This document shows positions 32,449 to 40,910 of a DNA stretch of 42,980 nucleotides, piece by piece (position 1 is the stretch's first letter; each line of letters starts with the position of its first letter). The translations under genes and the position numbers were made by a program. Source of the stretch: an uncultured Eubacteriales bacterium (GTDB taxonomy: Bacteria; Bacillota; Clostridia; Oscillospirales; Oscillospiraceae); assembly GCA_900319695.1 (NCBI GenBank), contig ONPN01000043.1, positions 1 through 42,980 on the forward strand. Reading direction: 5' to 3'. The notes beneath the pieces were generated by a model, which made no database searches, had not been told where the DNA came from, and was given only the letters and a program-made list of their open reading frames with translations.

Positions 32449-34161
32449 ATGGCCTTCTATCGCCGCCTTGGCGAGCTGCTGCTCGCCGCGGGAACGATCA
32501 CACAGGAGGAGCTTGAAAAGGGCCTCGCGCTCCAGAAGACGCAGAAGGGCCGTCTGGGCGAGGTGCTGATCGCCAACGGCATCATCACGGAGGATCAGCT
32601 CATAGAAGCGCTGCAGATGCAGCTCGGCATCGAATATGTAGACCTCAGCAAAATCAATATCCCGACGGAGCTGGCCTCCGTCGTCCCGAAGAACATTGCC
32701 AAGCAGTACTCGGTCGTCCCGGTGCGCGTGAAGAAGGACGAGCTCTACCTCGCCATGAGCGACCCGCTCAACTTTTACGCGATCGAGGAAGTCCGCAAGG
32801 CCGTGCGCAAGAAGGTGGTACCCATGGTGGCCCACAGCGCCTCGGTCGAGCGGGCCATCCAGGTCCTCTACGGCAACGAGGGCGCGGCCAAGGCCATCGA
32901 GGAGATGAAGCGCGAGGCTGCCGCCGGAAATCAGAACGATACGCCGGCGCAGGACAGCGCCTTTATCGCCAACCAGATCGACGACTCGGTCAACAGCGCG
33001 CCGACCATACGCCTCGTCAACTCCATCATCGAGCGCGCCATCAACGAGCGGGCCAGCGATATCCACCTTGAACCGCGCGAGAACGAGATGGTGGTGCGTA
33101 TGCGTATCGACGGCCTCATGCGCACGATCCTGACGGTGCCGAAGGACCTGCAGAGCTCCGTCATCTCCCGTATCAAGATCATGAGCGGCCTGGACATCTC
33201 CGAGCGCCGCATCCCGCAGGACGGCCGCTTCAACGTGCGCGTGCGCGACAAGAACATCGACCTGCGTATCTCCACGCTGCCGACGGTCTACGCCGAGAAG
33301 ATCGTGGCCCGTCTGCTGGACAAGTCCGGCGGCAACATCACCAAGGAGAAAATCGGCCTCACCGGACACGATGAGGAGATGTTCGACAAGATGATCAAGT
33401 GCCGCAGCGGCGTGCTGCTGATCGTCGGCCCCACCGGCAGCGGCAAATCCACCACCATGTACGCCATGATCGGCGAGCTCAACACCCCCGAAGTCAACAT
33501 GGTCACGCTGGAGGACCCGGTCGAGTACAACATCGACGGCGTCAACCAGGTGCCCATCAACGAGAAGACGGGCATGACCTTTGCCAACGGCCTGCGCGCC
33601 ATCCTGCGTCAGGACCCGGACATCATCGGCGTCGGCGAGATCCGTGACGGCGAGACGGCGGAGATTGCCATGCGCTCGGCCATCACCGGCCACGTCGTTA
33701 TCTCCACCATCCACACGAACGACGCCATCGGCACCATCGAGCGCCTGGAGAACATCGGCGTGGAGCCCTATCTGGTGGCCAGCGCCCTGCGCGGCGTCAT
33801 CTCCCAGCGCCTGATGCGCCGCATCTGCCCCCAGTGCCGCAAGGCCTACACCCCTGACGACGGCGAGCTGCTTGAGCTCGGCCTTCAGCCGGAGGAGGGG
33901 CTGGAGTTCTACCGCGGCGCGGGCTGCCCGGCCTGCTTTGACACCGGCTACCGCGGGCGTATCGCCGTGTTTGAGATGCTGGATGTCAACTCCCGCGTGC
34001 GCCGCCTGATCGCCGAAGGGGCCAGCCGCCCCGAGATCGAGGCGGAGCTCAAGAAGCCCGAAAACGGCTTTGTCTCCCTCAGAGAAAACGCGATGCGCCT
34101 TGTGCGCGAGGGCGTCACCACCACAACGGAGCTCCTGCGCGTCGTGAGCGAGGAGGACTGA
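32449..34161 (+). CDS. pilB: Type IV pilus assembly ATPase PilB (GspE family)
   Basis: Cytoplasmic hexameric ATPase that powers pilin polymerisation. The 570-residue protein has an MshEN-type N-domain (LGELLLAAGTITQEELEKGL, LIANGIITEDQLIEAL). In other bacteria such domains can bind c-di-GMP, but whether this one does is open. The ATPase core has Walker A GPTGSGKSTT, the Asp box LEDPVEYNIDGVNQV, Walker B IIGVGEIRD and the His box HVVISTIHTNDA. A tetracysteine zinc site (CPQC...GCPAC) follows. ATG 32449 has GGAGGA 8 bases ahead. Heads the pilB-pilT-pilC-pilA block, in the usual order. Confidence 0.95.
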   Translation: MAFYRRLGELLLAAGTITQEELEKGLALQKTQKGRLGEVLIANGIITEDQLIEALQMQLGIEYVDLSKINIPTELASVVPKNIAKQYSVVPVRVKKDELYLAMSDPLNFYAIEEVRKAVRKKVVPMVAHSASVERAIQVLYGNEGAAKAIEEMKREAAAGNQNDTPAQDSAFIANQIDDSVNSAPTIRLVNSIIERAINERASDIHLEPRENEMVVRMRIDGLMRTILTVPKDLQSSVISRIKIMSGLDISERRIPQDGRFNVRVRDKNIDLRISTLPTVYAEKIVARLLDKSGGNITKEKIGLTGHDEEMFDKMIKCRSGVLLIVGPTGSGKSTTMYAMIGELNTPEVNMVTLEDPVEYNIDGVNQVPINEKTGMTFANGLRAILRQDPDIIGVGEIRDGETAEIAMRSAITGHVVISTIHTNDAIGTIERLENIGVEPYLVASALRGVISQRLMRRICPQCRKAYTPDDGELLELGLQPEEGLEFYRGAGCPACFDTGYRGRIAVFEMLDVNSRVRRLIAEGASRPEIEAELKKPENGFVSLRENAMRLVREGVTTTTELLRVVSEED

Positions 34162-34166
34162 AAGAT

Positions 34167-34306
34167 TCGATTGAAAACCATGTTTTCAATCGAGATACTC
34201 GCGCTTATCGCACTCGGCTTGCGGGGGAACGCCTCGTTTGGTCGGCGCGAGGGCTCGCGGAGCTCGCCTCAAGGTGTTTTTGGCGCGGCAAAGCTGCGTC
34301 AAAAAC
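34167..34306. repeat. Hairpin-rich spacer between pilB and pilT
   Basis: TCGATTGAAAA, loop CCATG, perfect 11-base complement (34167-34193) starts 5 bases after the pilB stop. GC-rich interrupted inverted repeats follow around 34195-34270, and then GTTTTTGGCGC/GCGTCAAAAAC (34276-34306). The design (AT-rich hairpin then GC-rich ones) recalls 26871-26956. It probably attenuates or stabilises the polycistronic message. Confidence 0.55.
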
Positions 34307-34347
34307 GGATTTCATAGTCAATAGATCTGCTAAAAGGAGCCACCAAT

Positions 34348-35400
34348 ATGATCACCATTGAAGGACTTGTTGCCCAGGCCAAACAGGACGGCGCTTCGGA
34401 TATCCACCTGATCTGCGGCCTGCCCCCCAAGTACCGCAAGGACGGCCAGATCGAAAACATGTGTGACACCGTGCTCGACGAGCAGGAGTGCTGCCGCCTG
34501 GCCCGCGATCTTGCGGGATCGGACGCCGCCTACGAGGAGTTCATGCGCGTGGGCGAGCTGGACGCGGCCAATTCCTATGCGGGCAACCGCTGCCGTATCC
34601 ATATCTTCAAGCAGCAGGGCGTGCCCTCCACGGCGCTGCGTCTGCTGCGCGACCAGATCCCCGACCTGACCAAGCTGGGGCTGCCCCCCGCCGCGCTCGA
34701 CCTCCCCAACCAGCACAAGGGCATCGTCCTTGTCACCGGCGAGACCGGCTCCGGTAAATCGACCAGCCTCGCGGCAATGATTGATTATGTAAACCACCAT
34801 CGCAAGGCCCACATCGTCACCCTTGAGGACCCTGTCGAGTACATCTACAAGCCGGACCTCTGCGCGATCAATCAGCGCGAGGTGGGCAAGGACACTGCGA
34901 GCTTTTCCGAGGGCCTGCGCGCGAGTCTGCGTGAGGACCCGAACGTCATTCTGATCGGCGAAATGCGTGACAAGGACACCATCGAGACGGCCATCACCGC
35001 CGCCGAGACCGGCCACCTTGTCTTCGGCACCCTGCACACCGGCAGCGCGTCCGATGCCGTTGACCGTATCGTCCAGGTCTTCCCCGAGGCGATGCAGACC
35101 CAGATCCGCCTGCAGCTTTCGATGTGCCTCCAGGCGGTGCTGACGCAGCAGCTTGTCCCCAAGAAGGGCGGCGGCCGCGTCCTGGCGTGCGAGCTGATGA
35201 TCGTCACCGACGCCATCCGCAACCTGATCCGCGCGGGCAACACCCCGCAGATCGCCAATGCCATCGCCACCAGCGCCGCCATCGGCGGGCAGACGATGGA
35301 CCAGCACCTTGTGCGTCTCGTGCGCACCGGTCAGATCACCCGCGACATGGCCCTCCAATACGCCCACGACAGGGAGTATGTAAAGAAAAACGCGCTGTAA
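34348..35400 (+). CDS. pilT: Type IV pilus retraction ATPase PilT
   Basis: A 350-residue hexameric ATPase that depolymerises the pilus and drives twitching. Walker A GETGSGKST, Asp box LEDPVEYIYKPD, Walker B VILIGEMRD, His box HLVFGTLHTGSASDAVDRI, and the PilT-specific C-terminal motif AIRNLIRAGNTPQI, which separates it from PilB. AAAGGAG precedes the start. Its presence suggests retractable pili. Confidence 0.95.
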   Translation: MITIEGLVAQAKQDGASDIHLICGLPPKYRKDGQIENMCDTVLDEQECCRLARDLAGSDAAYEEFMRVGELDAANSYAGNRCRIHIFKQQGVPSTALRLLRDQIPDLTKLGLPPAALDLPNQHKGIVLVTGETGSGKSTSLAAMIDYVNHHRKAHIVTLEDPVEYIYKPDLCAINQREVGKDTASFSEGLRASLREDPNVILIGEMRDKDTIETAITAAETGHLVFGTLHTGSASDAVDRIVQVFPEAMQTQIRLQLSMCLQAVLTQQLVPKKGGGRVLACELMIVTDAIRNLIRAGNTPQIANAIATSAAIGGQTMDQHLVRLVRTGQITRDMALQYAHDREYVKKNAL

Positions 35401-35412
35401 TGCCTCCCCGCG

Positions 35413-35485
35413 CGTAGGGGCCGATGCCCTCATCGGCCCGGAATTCAAGATCGGCGGCGGGTCGATCAGGGGATCGACCCCTACG
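35413..35485. repeat. CGTAGGGG palindromic repeat between pilT and pilC
   Basis: Outer arms CGTAGGGG (35413-35420) and CCCCTACG (35478-35485) enclose two perfect hairpins, GGCCGATG-CCCT-CATCGGCC and GGGTCGATC-AGGG-GATCGACCC. This clover-like repeat with GTAGGGG ends is a type I recall from many gut Clostridia intergenic regions. It sits within an operon. Confidence 0.75.
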
Positions 35486-35516
35486 GGCTTACTCGTCGAA
35501 AGGAAGGTGAACGCCT

Positions 35517-36731
35517 TTGGAAACTTTTAAATATGTCGCCCAGTCGCGCAGCGGACAGAAGGTGTCCGGCGTTATCGAGGCCTTCAACGAGATGGACGCC
35601 ATCGACCGCGTGAAGCGGGACCACGACATCATCATCAAGATGACCCCCGTCAAGGGCGAGGGCCAGGGCCTGATGAGCATGGAGATCGGGGGCAACAAGC
35701 TCAACAACAAGGCATTCATCGTCATGTGCAGCCAGTTCGCCATCATTCTGAGCGCGGGCATCCCCATCGCCCGCACGGTGCACCTCATCGCCCAGAAGAC
35801 CAGCGACAAGCCTCTCAAGAAGATGCTGGACCATGTGGCGGAGGATGTGGAGGCGGGCCGCTCCATCGCCTCGAGCTTTGGCGAGCGCGGCGAGAAGCTC
35901 CTGCCGCCCACCTTTGTCGAGACCATCTCCGCCGGTGAACAGAGCGGCAACCTGGACAAGGCGTTCGAGACCGTGTACGAGCATTTTGACAAGCAGGCCA
36001 AGATGGCGGCGAAGGTTCGCTCCGCCTTGGCCTACCCGATTTTTGTGCTGGCGATCGCGGTCATCGTCGTGGCGGTGCTGATGATCAAGGTCGTCCCGAC
36101 CTTTGAGGCCGTGTTCGCAAGCCTCGGCGGCGAGCTGCCAATGATTACCCAGGCCCTGATCGCCGTGTCCAACTTCTTTGTTCACTACTGGGGGGTACTG
36201 CTCGGCATCTTCGCCGTCGTCACCATCGGCTACAAGCTCTATGACAAGACCGAGGAAGGTCACATGAACCTGGCAAAATGGGCGCTCAAGGTGCCGGTGC
36301 TCGGCAATATCCAGGAGCTCAACGCCGCCAGCGAATTTGCCAACACCCTGACCACCATGCTCGCCTCAGGTCTAACCATGACCCGCGCCATCACCATCAC
36401 CGCCAAGACCATGAGCAACTACTTCATGAGCACCGAAGTCGGCAAGCTCTCGGTCAAGCTGGAGGAGGGCCACGCCCTCGGCGCCAGCATGAGAGAGGCC
36501 GCCTTCATGCCGGATATTCTGGTGGACATGGTCGCCGTCGGCGAGGAGACCGGCGAGATGGAGAAGACCCTGCACACCATCGCGGGCTATTACGACGTGG
36601 AGCTCGACATGGCGATCGCCGCCGCCCTCGCCAAGCTGGAACCGGCCCTGCTGGTCGGCCTCGCGGGCGTCGCGGGCTTCGTCGTCGTCGCCATCTACAT
36701 GGCCATGTTCGGCATGTACGCGATCATGTGA
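35517..36731 (+). CDS. pilC: Type IV pilus inner-membrane platform protein PilC (GspF family)
   Basis: A 404-residue membrane platform protein that couples the ATPases to pilin. It has two T2SSF domains (about 65-190 and 270-395), each with the F/Y-x-x-x-L...G pattern: VMCSQFAIILSAGIPIARTV and FANTLTTMLASGLTMTRAI. Membrane helices lie near 170-190, 220-240 and the C-terminus. The start is TTG 35517, with AGGAAGGTGA just upstream; no ATG is available before residue 25. Confidence 0.94.
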   Translation: METFKYVAQSRSGQKVSGVIEAFNEMDAIDRVKRDHDIIIKMTPVKGEGQGLMSMEIGGNKLNNKAFIVMCSQFAIILSAGIPIARTVHLIAQKTSDKPLKKMLDHVAEDVEAGRSIASSFGERGEKLLPPTFVETISAGEQSGNLDKAFETVYEHFDKQAKMAAKVRSALAYPIFVLAIAVIVVAVLMIKVVPTFEAVFASLGGELPMITQALIAVSNFFVHYWGVLLGIFAVVTIGYKLYDKTEEGHMNLAKWALKVPVLGNIQELNAASEFANTLTTMLASGLTMTRAITITAKTMSNYFMSTEVGKLSVKLEEGHALGASMREAAFMPDILVDMVAVGEETGEMEKTLHTIAGYYDVELDMAIAAALAKLEPALLVGLAGVAGFVVVAIYMAMFGMYAIM

Positions 36732-36768
36732 TGCCCTGCAAGTTAATTTTATAACAGGCGATTTTCCC

Positions 36769-36797
36769 TTGCATCTTTCTTCCATTTATGGCATAAT
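36769..36797 (+). promoter_or_regulatory. Promoter of pilA
   Basis: TTGCAT (36769-36774), 17 bases, CATAAT (36792-36797). The leader of about 145 bases contains hairpins (AAACGAC-GCCCGG-GTCGTTT and a CCGGCGC...CCGG stem). A separate pilin promoter makes sense, as the major pilin is needed in excess. Confidence 0.65.
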
Positions 36798-36948
36798 AGT
36801 AGTAGTAAAGATGCACACTTTTTAACCCCCCGCTCTCTGAGGGGCAAGCGACATGTTTTCCAAACGACGCCCGGGTCGTTTGAAAATAGATATTTCCCGG
36901 CGCTTTCCCGGAGCAGCCGGAGATTAAATAACATAAGGAGAAGAATCT

Positions 36949-37332
36949 ATGAAGAAAAACAACAAGGGCTTTACCCTGGCTGAGCTGCTGATCGTTGTCG
37001 CGATCATCGCCGTCCTCGTCGCCATCGCTATCCCTGTGTTCACCACCCAGCTCGAGAAGTCCCGCGAGGCTACCGATATGTCCAACCTCCGTGCCGCATA
37101 CGCCGAGGTTATTGCTGAGTATCTCTCTAATGGTGCAAAGACCAACAGTAAGACTACCGCTACCGTTACTGCTCGTCAGACTGTGTCTGGCTGGCAGAAC
37201 ACTGAGAATGGTAAGCTTCAGGTTCGCGTGAACGGCGCTGAGAAGGAGATCTCTGCTGCTGCCAAGATCAACGGTGCGACTTGGTCTGTTACGGTCGTCC
37301 CCAGCAACAGCAAGCTGATTGTTATCAGCTAA
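36949..37332 (+). CDS. pilA: Type IV pilin (PilA-like)
   Basis: A 127-residue prepilin. The class III leader MKKNNKG is cleaved before FTLAELLIVVAIIAVLVAIA, with Glu at +5 as required, followed by the long N-terminal helix (EKSREATDMSNLRAAYAEVI). The head domain is short and rich in Thr, Ser, Asn and Lys, without cysteines. From about 37080 the third-codon positions turn T-rich compared with neighbours, which fits high expression or faster divergence. No prepilin peptidase or pilM/N/O genes are in the window. A terminator follows. Confidence 0.93.
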   Translation: MKKNNKGFTLAELLIVVAIIAVLVAIAIPVFTTQLEKSREATDMSNLRAAYAEVIAEYLSNGAKTNSKTTATVTARQTVSGWQNTENGKLQVRVNGAEKEISAAAKINGATWSVTVVPSNSKLIVIS

Positions 37333-37363
37333 TCTTTAGAAGTAAACATCTTTAGAAGTAAAC
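37332..37363. repeat. 16-base tandem duplication after pilA
   Basis: ATCTTTAGAAGTAAAC occurs twice back to back (37332-37347, 37348-37363), overlapping the last base of the pilA stop codon. Probably recent slippage or recombination. Confidence 0.85.
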
Positions 37364-37411
37364 ATCATAAGGCCGGAAATCCGGGAATATCCGGCTGAAA
37401 TTTCAGAGAAG

Positions 37412-37443
37412 GCGCTGTCCTTGCATGCGGGACAGCGCTTTTT
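37412..37443 (+). terminator. Terminator after pilA
   Basis: GCGCTGTCC, 8-9 base loop, GGACAGCGC then TTTTT. A smaller GCCGGAAATCCGG-type hairpin lies just upstream. Confidence 0.88.
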
Positions 37444-37472
37444 CGCAGTTTAGATACTAGGAGGCTCACAGC

Positions 37473-39806
37473 ATGAAAACGCACATCAAAGGAATTCTTT
37501 CGACACTGCTGATAACCCTCCCACTGGTTTTCGTGCTGGTGTTTTTCGGGTATTTCCCCGTTCGGTATAAAGTCGTTCTGCAAACTGACAATATTGAGGG
37601 GGAGGGTATCTGCAAAACCTATGTATGCCCACCCAAGGGATATGCGGCATTTTATGAAATCGGTTTTTATTTTGGCAGTGAACTGAAAAAGGCTACATTG
37701 GGTGATTTTCATTATGATGTTAAAAGTCTGATTCTGATTACCTCCGACGTTTCGGCATTTGATATTACATGCCTCGATTCCTATGTCCATGGGATTCATC
37801 TTGCCCACATCGAACCGGAAGTTATTCTCCCTGTGGGCGAAGAACTGACAGGAGAAAAATCACATTTGGAGTCCCGAGAGGGCGCTTTGCATGTGAATGT
37901 ATTCGACCCGGATGAGGGAGCAACAGTTACCCTTTCCCCAACCTTCATCCCCACATGGTTCTGGATCGTCTACTTCGTTGTTTTGCTTCTGATCGCGTTG
38001 CTCCTGGCCGTCTTAATGGACTACATATTCCAGCGCTTTCCCGCGTTGCGTCTGCCGCTTATGAGTGCAGCGTGTATCGCTGTAACACTACTTGCGGGCT
38101 GCTTTTTCTGCGGAAGCCTGGCCTATGTTACATACGTTCATTTCCTGCTCAACTGGTTATTCCTCTTTGCAATCAGCCTGCTCCTCAACGCGCTGACTTT
38201 GCCGCTGTTGGGAACGCTTGTCACCATGGCGTTTACCACGTTTTGGTATATTGCCAATTTCTTCGTGATACAGTTCCGGAACAAGCCCATCATGCCCGCA
38301 GACCTGAAAGCAACCGGCACCGCAGCGGAAGTCATGGGCGGTTACAGCTTCTGGCCAAGCTGGCAGATGGTACTGGGTGTTATAATCGTTATCTGTTACG
38401 GCGTAACGCTGGTGTTGCTGTTGAAAAAGAACAGCTCCACAGAAAAGCGCTCCTTAAAGAGAGAGCTTCTCCGGCGGGGAATTTCCATTGCCGCGGCGGT
38501 GCTGCTTATGATTATCGGTGTAAACACCAACACCTATAAATCCCTGGATTCCTTCGCCTGGGACGCCGTCTTGATGAAGAGCTTTCATGAGGAGGGTATG
38601 GTACTCACCTTCTTAAAGAGCGCCTATAACACCAGAGTCAGAGTTCCCGAAGGCTATTCAAGAGAACTGACAGACAGCTACCTTGCCGACTATCAAAATA
38701 CTTCTTCTCCCGACCCGGACGGAACCCGTCCCACCAATATCATCATGGTCATGAACGAGGCTTTCTCCGACCTGCGCTCGGTCGGCATGAATCCCGCAAT
38801 CGATGTCATGCCTTTTATCGACAGCCTTGACGAAAACACCATTGAAGGCAGCCTGTACGTGGGCGTGATCGGCGGCGGCACCTGCAATACGGAATTTGAG
38901 GCACTGACCGGCAATTCGCTGGCCTTCCTGAGCCCCGGCGCCTATCCATACACCGAGAATGTGACTGAACCGCTGTTTTCACTGGCCAGGTACTTTAAAG
39001 ATCAGGGATATTCCGCCGACGCGTTTCATCCAAACGATGCAAAAAACTGGAACCGAAACATGGCCTATCCCTATCTTGGGTTTGATGCCTTCCACAGCAT
39101 CACGGATTATGAGAACTTCGGAGAGATCGTAAACCTGCACGATCTCCCTGCTGACATCAATGATTATCTGTATATTGAGGCAATAGATGAAGAAAAAGCA
39201 GATCAGCCGCGATTTCTGTTTGATGTGACCATGCAGAACCACGCCGGTTATGAGCGTTGGCTCGATGTGGAAAAAGCGGAGTCGGTGGCGGAAAACGGCA
39301 AGGATTTGTATGTGGATACGCAGGTTTACCTGTCGCTCATCAAAGCGTCGGACGATCAGGTGCGGCAATTGGTTGAGACTTATCAGAACAGCGACGAGCC
39401 AACCATGATTATTTTCTTCGGCGACCATCAGCCCAGTTTACCGAACATAGCGTATCAGGAAGTGTATACAGACCTATACTCCCAGCTTGACGTATATAAG
39501 TCCAAGTTTTTCATTTGGACAAATTATGATTCTCCGGAATGGCACAATGCCGGACTCAGCGCCAACTATCTCCCTTGGCTGATTCTCGATCAGGGCAATT
39601 TCCCCATGCCCCCCTATGTGCAGATGCTGGGCGAGCTGTATGAGCATTACCCCATCATTTCCTCACAGGGCGTTATGGACATTGATGGCAACATCTACAC
39701 CGGCATTGCTGAGGTCATGGACGACCCGCTGATCCGGAAATACCAGTACATTCAGTACGCAAACCTCTTTGACGAGCTCGACCCCGCGTGGTTCGCGGTA
39801 GAATAA
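37473..39806 (+). CDS. LTA synthase-like sulfatase-fold membrane protein
   Basis: A 777-residue phosphoglycerol-transferase-type enzyme (LtaS/COG1368 family). Helix 1 (about 8-28) is followed by an outside domain of about 130 residues before the remaining helices (about 160-345), an insertion not found in standard LtaS. The extracellular catalytic domain has the Mn-site Glu429 in NEAFSD, the nucleophile Thr470 in GGGTCNTEFEALTG, FHPNDAKNWNRN, FDVTMQNHAGY and D651/H652 in FFGDHQPS. It probably transfers glycerol-phosphate to a wall or membrane glycolipid. The GC content and codon use (many AT-ending codons in the first 1 kb) are lower than in the neighbours, suggesting transfer. AGGAGG precedes the ATG. 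Confidence 0.88.
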   Translation: MKTHIKGILSTLLITLPLVFVLVFFGYFPVRYKVVLQTDNIEGEGICKTYVCPPKGYAAFYEIGFYFGSELKKATLGDFHYDVKSLILITSDVSAFDITCLDSYVHGIHLAHIEPEVILPVGEELTGEKSHLESREGALHVNVFDPDEGATVTLSPTFIPTWFWIVYFVVLLLIALLLAVLMDYIFQRFPALRLPLMSAACIAVTLLAGCFFCGSLAYVTYVHFLLNWLFLFAISLLLNALTLPLLGTLVTMAFTTFWYIANFFVIQFRNKPIMPADLKATGTAAEVMGGYSFWPSWQMVLGVIIVICYGVTLVLLLKKNSSTEKRSLKRELLRRGISIAAAVLLMIIGVNTNTYKSLDSFAWDAVLMKSFHEEGMVLTFLKSAYNTRVRVPEGYSRELTDSYLADYQNTSSPDPDGTRPTNIIMVMNEAFSDLRSVGMNPAIDVMPFIDSLDENTIEGSLYVGVIGGGTCNTEFEALTGNSLAFLSPGAYPYTENVTEPLFSLARYFKDQGYSADAFHPNDAKNWNRNMAYPYLGFDAFHSITDYENFGEIVNLHDLPADINDYLYIEAIDEEKADQPRFLFDVTMQNHAGYERWLDVEKAESVAENGKDLYVDTQVYLSLIKASDDQVRQLVETYQNSDEPTMIIFFGDHQPSLPNIAYQEVYTDLYSQLDVYKSKFFIWTNYDSPEWHNAGLSANYLPWLILDQGNFPMPPYVQMLGELYEHYPIISSQGVMDIDGNIYTGIAEVMDDPLIRKYQYIQYANLFDELDPAWFAVE

Positions 39807-39810
39807 GCGC

Positions 39811-39844
39811 AGCGCGGCCCCAACGCCGGGGCCGCGCTTTTTCA
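39811..39844 (+). terminator. Terminator after the LtaS-like gene
   Basis: AGCGCGGCCCC, 6-base loop, GGGGCCGCGCT, TTTTTC, starting just after the stop codon. Confidence 0.9.
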
Positions 39845-39990
39845 ATTTGCCTGGAAAACATTGCCGTGGTGTGTTATACTGCCTTTAACGACGAGAGCAT
39901 GTCCGGCAACGAAACGGAAGGGTTCGGAGGCGGACTGTGCGGTGCTGTCAAATACATCCCGCCCGGCGCGGCGGAGAAAGGAGAAAAAAG

Positions 39991-40203
39991 ATGAGAAACA
40001 ACAGAGGCGGCGTCACTGTTCTGCTGCTGATTGTGATTGTCATCGCCGCCATCATCTGGCTTGTCGCTCCAAAACTCATCAATGCCAAGAGCTCGGTGGA
40101 GAGCGGAGCTGCCACACAGGTTGAAAACGCGGCCCAGACGCTTTGGAACCAGGTCGATCAGCTTGTTCCCGGCCTGAACGGAAATAACATCCAGCAGGAG
40201 TGA
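39991..40203 (+). CDS. Small single-pass membrane protein
   Basis: A 70-residue product with a short basic N-terminus (MRNNRGG), one helix (about 8-28, VTVLLLIVIVIAAIIWLVAP) and a polar, Asn/Gln-rich outside tail. GAAAGGAG precedes ATG 39991. An extended -10 (TGTTATACT) near 39871 may drive it, and a hairpin terminator follows. Not recognised; the helix-start pattern is vaguely pilin-like, but there is no prepilin cleavage motif with Glu+5. Confidence 0.6.
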   Translation: MRNNRGGVTVLLLIVIVIAAIIWLVAPKLINAKSSVESGAATQVENAAQTLWNQVDQLVPGLNGNNIQQE

Positions 40204-40262
40204 TTCGGCTGCTGACAACTACGGGTATTGAAAAAATACCCCCCGCTGCAACGGCGCGTATC

Positions 40263-40297
40263 CCCGGAAGCCTGAACGCTTCCAGGGCACTTTTTTA
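40263..40297 (+). terminator. Terminator after the small membrane protein
   Basis: CCC-GGAAGC, loop CTGAAC, GCTTCC-AGGG, then CACTTTTTT. Confidence 0.7.
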
Positions 40298-40373
40298 ACG
40301 TTTTATCTGGAAAACTGCGCGGGGGCGCTATACTATAAAATACGATGAAAACGGAGCAGGGAGGCGGAGGACA

Positions 40374-40583
40374 ATGAAAAGAGTGAAAAGAGGGATGGCG
40401 GCAGTGCAGGCGCTGGGCGTTGACCTCGCCACGATCCAGAGCATGGTCGGTCACGCGGACCTGGATATGACGCAGCACTACCTGCATGTGCAGTCCCCGG
40501 TCAAGCAAAAAGCGGTGGATGTTTTCGACCAGGCGTTTTGCCTCCCGGAAGCGCATTCCGGTCAAATTCCAGTCAGGCCATAA
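40374..40583 (+). pseudogene. Tyrosine recombinase C-terminal fragment
   Basis: The 69 residues contain the end of a phage-type integrase: AVQALGVDLATIQSMVGHAD, then LDMTQHYLHVQSPVKQKAVD. This gives the (L/V)GH motif and the catalytic Tyr (QHYLHV) of the C-terminal active site, but the Arg and earlier His boxes and the DNA-binding domains are missing. An intact protein would have 300-400 residues. GGAGG before the ATG may be chance. It lies next to a tRNA 3' end, as expected for an old integration site. Confidence 0.75.
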
Positions 40584-40602
40584 TGAGGGGTATTTTTAGG
40601 CA

Positions 40603-40640
40603 GAAAAAATCCCCGACTCCTTTCGGAATCGAGGATTTTT
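40603..40640. terminator. Hairpin beside the tRNA fragment
   Basis: AAAAATCCCCGACTCC, loop TTTC, GGAATCGAGGATTTTT, an imperfect stem with T-runs on both strands. It would be the tRNA terminator on the minus strand and the recombinase terminator on the plus strand. Confidence 0.7.
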
Positions 40641-40680
40641 GGTCCGAGTGAGAAGATTCGAACTTCCGGCCTCTTGAACC
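40640..40680 (-). tRNA. tRNA 3'-end fragment (probable attachment-site remnant)
   Basis: On the minus strand the sequence runs GGTTCAAGAGGCC, then T-arm GGAAG-TTCGAAT-CTTCT (five base pairs with one wobble), then acceptor strand CACTCGG, discriminator A and encoded CCA (40642-40640). The 5' half is absent: no CCGAGTG partner, D-arm or anticodon arm is seen in the following 150 bases. A 3' tRNA piece next to a recombinase remnant is what integration into a tRNA gene leaves behind. The amino acid cannot be named. The rest of 40680-40910 shows only a GTGTTAGATG doublet near 40838. Confidence 0.7.
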
Positions 40681-40910
40681 CCATTTATAAAAAAGGGATC
40701 ACAAGGCATCATCTGAGGCTTAACCAAAGCACATGGAAAACCAAGAAAAATCCAGTAAAATCAACGGTTTCACGGTCATTGTACCATGAAACCCAACGCC
40801 ATCAAATAACCTGCGATTTTTTCAGAAAATCGGAAAAGTGTTAGATGGGTGTTAGATGACCCGCTGTTGCAAGGAAGAAAAAATATGAAAATCTTATGGA
40901 GGGTCATCAA

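Noticed and set aside
36798-36948. Possible c-di-GMP riboswitch in the pilA leader, prompted by GGGGCAAGCGAC and nearby hairpins
   Set aside because: The conserved GEMM-I and c-di-GMP-II core segments could not be matched; only ordinary hairpins are seen.
40838-40862. GTGTTAGATG doublet near the tRNA fragment as a second attachment core
   Set aside because: Too short and not matched near the recombinase end, so it cannot be tied to integration.
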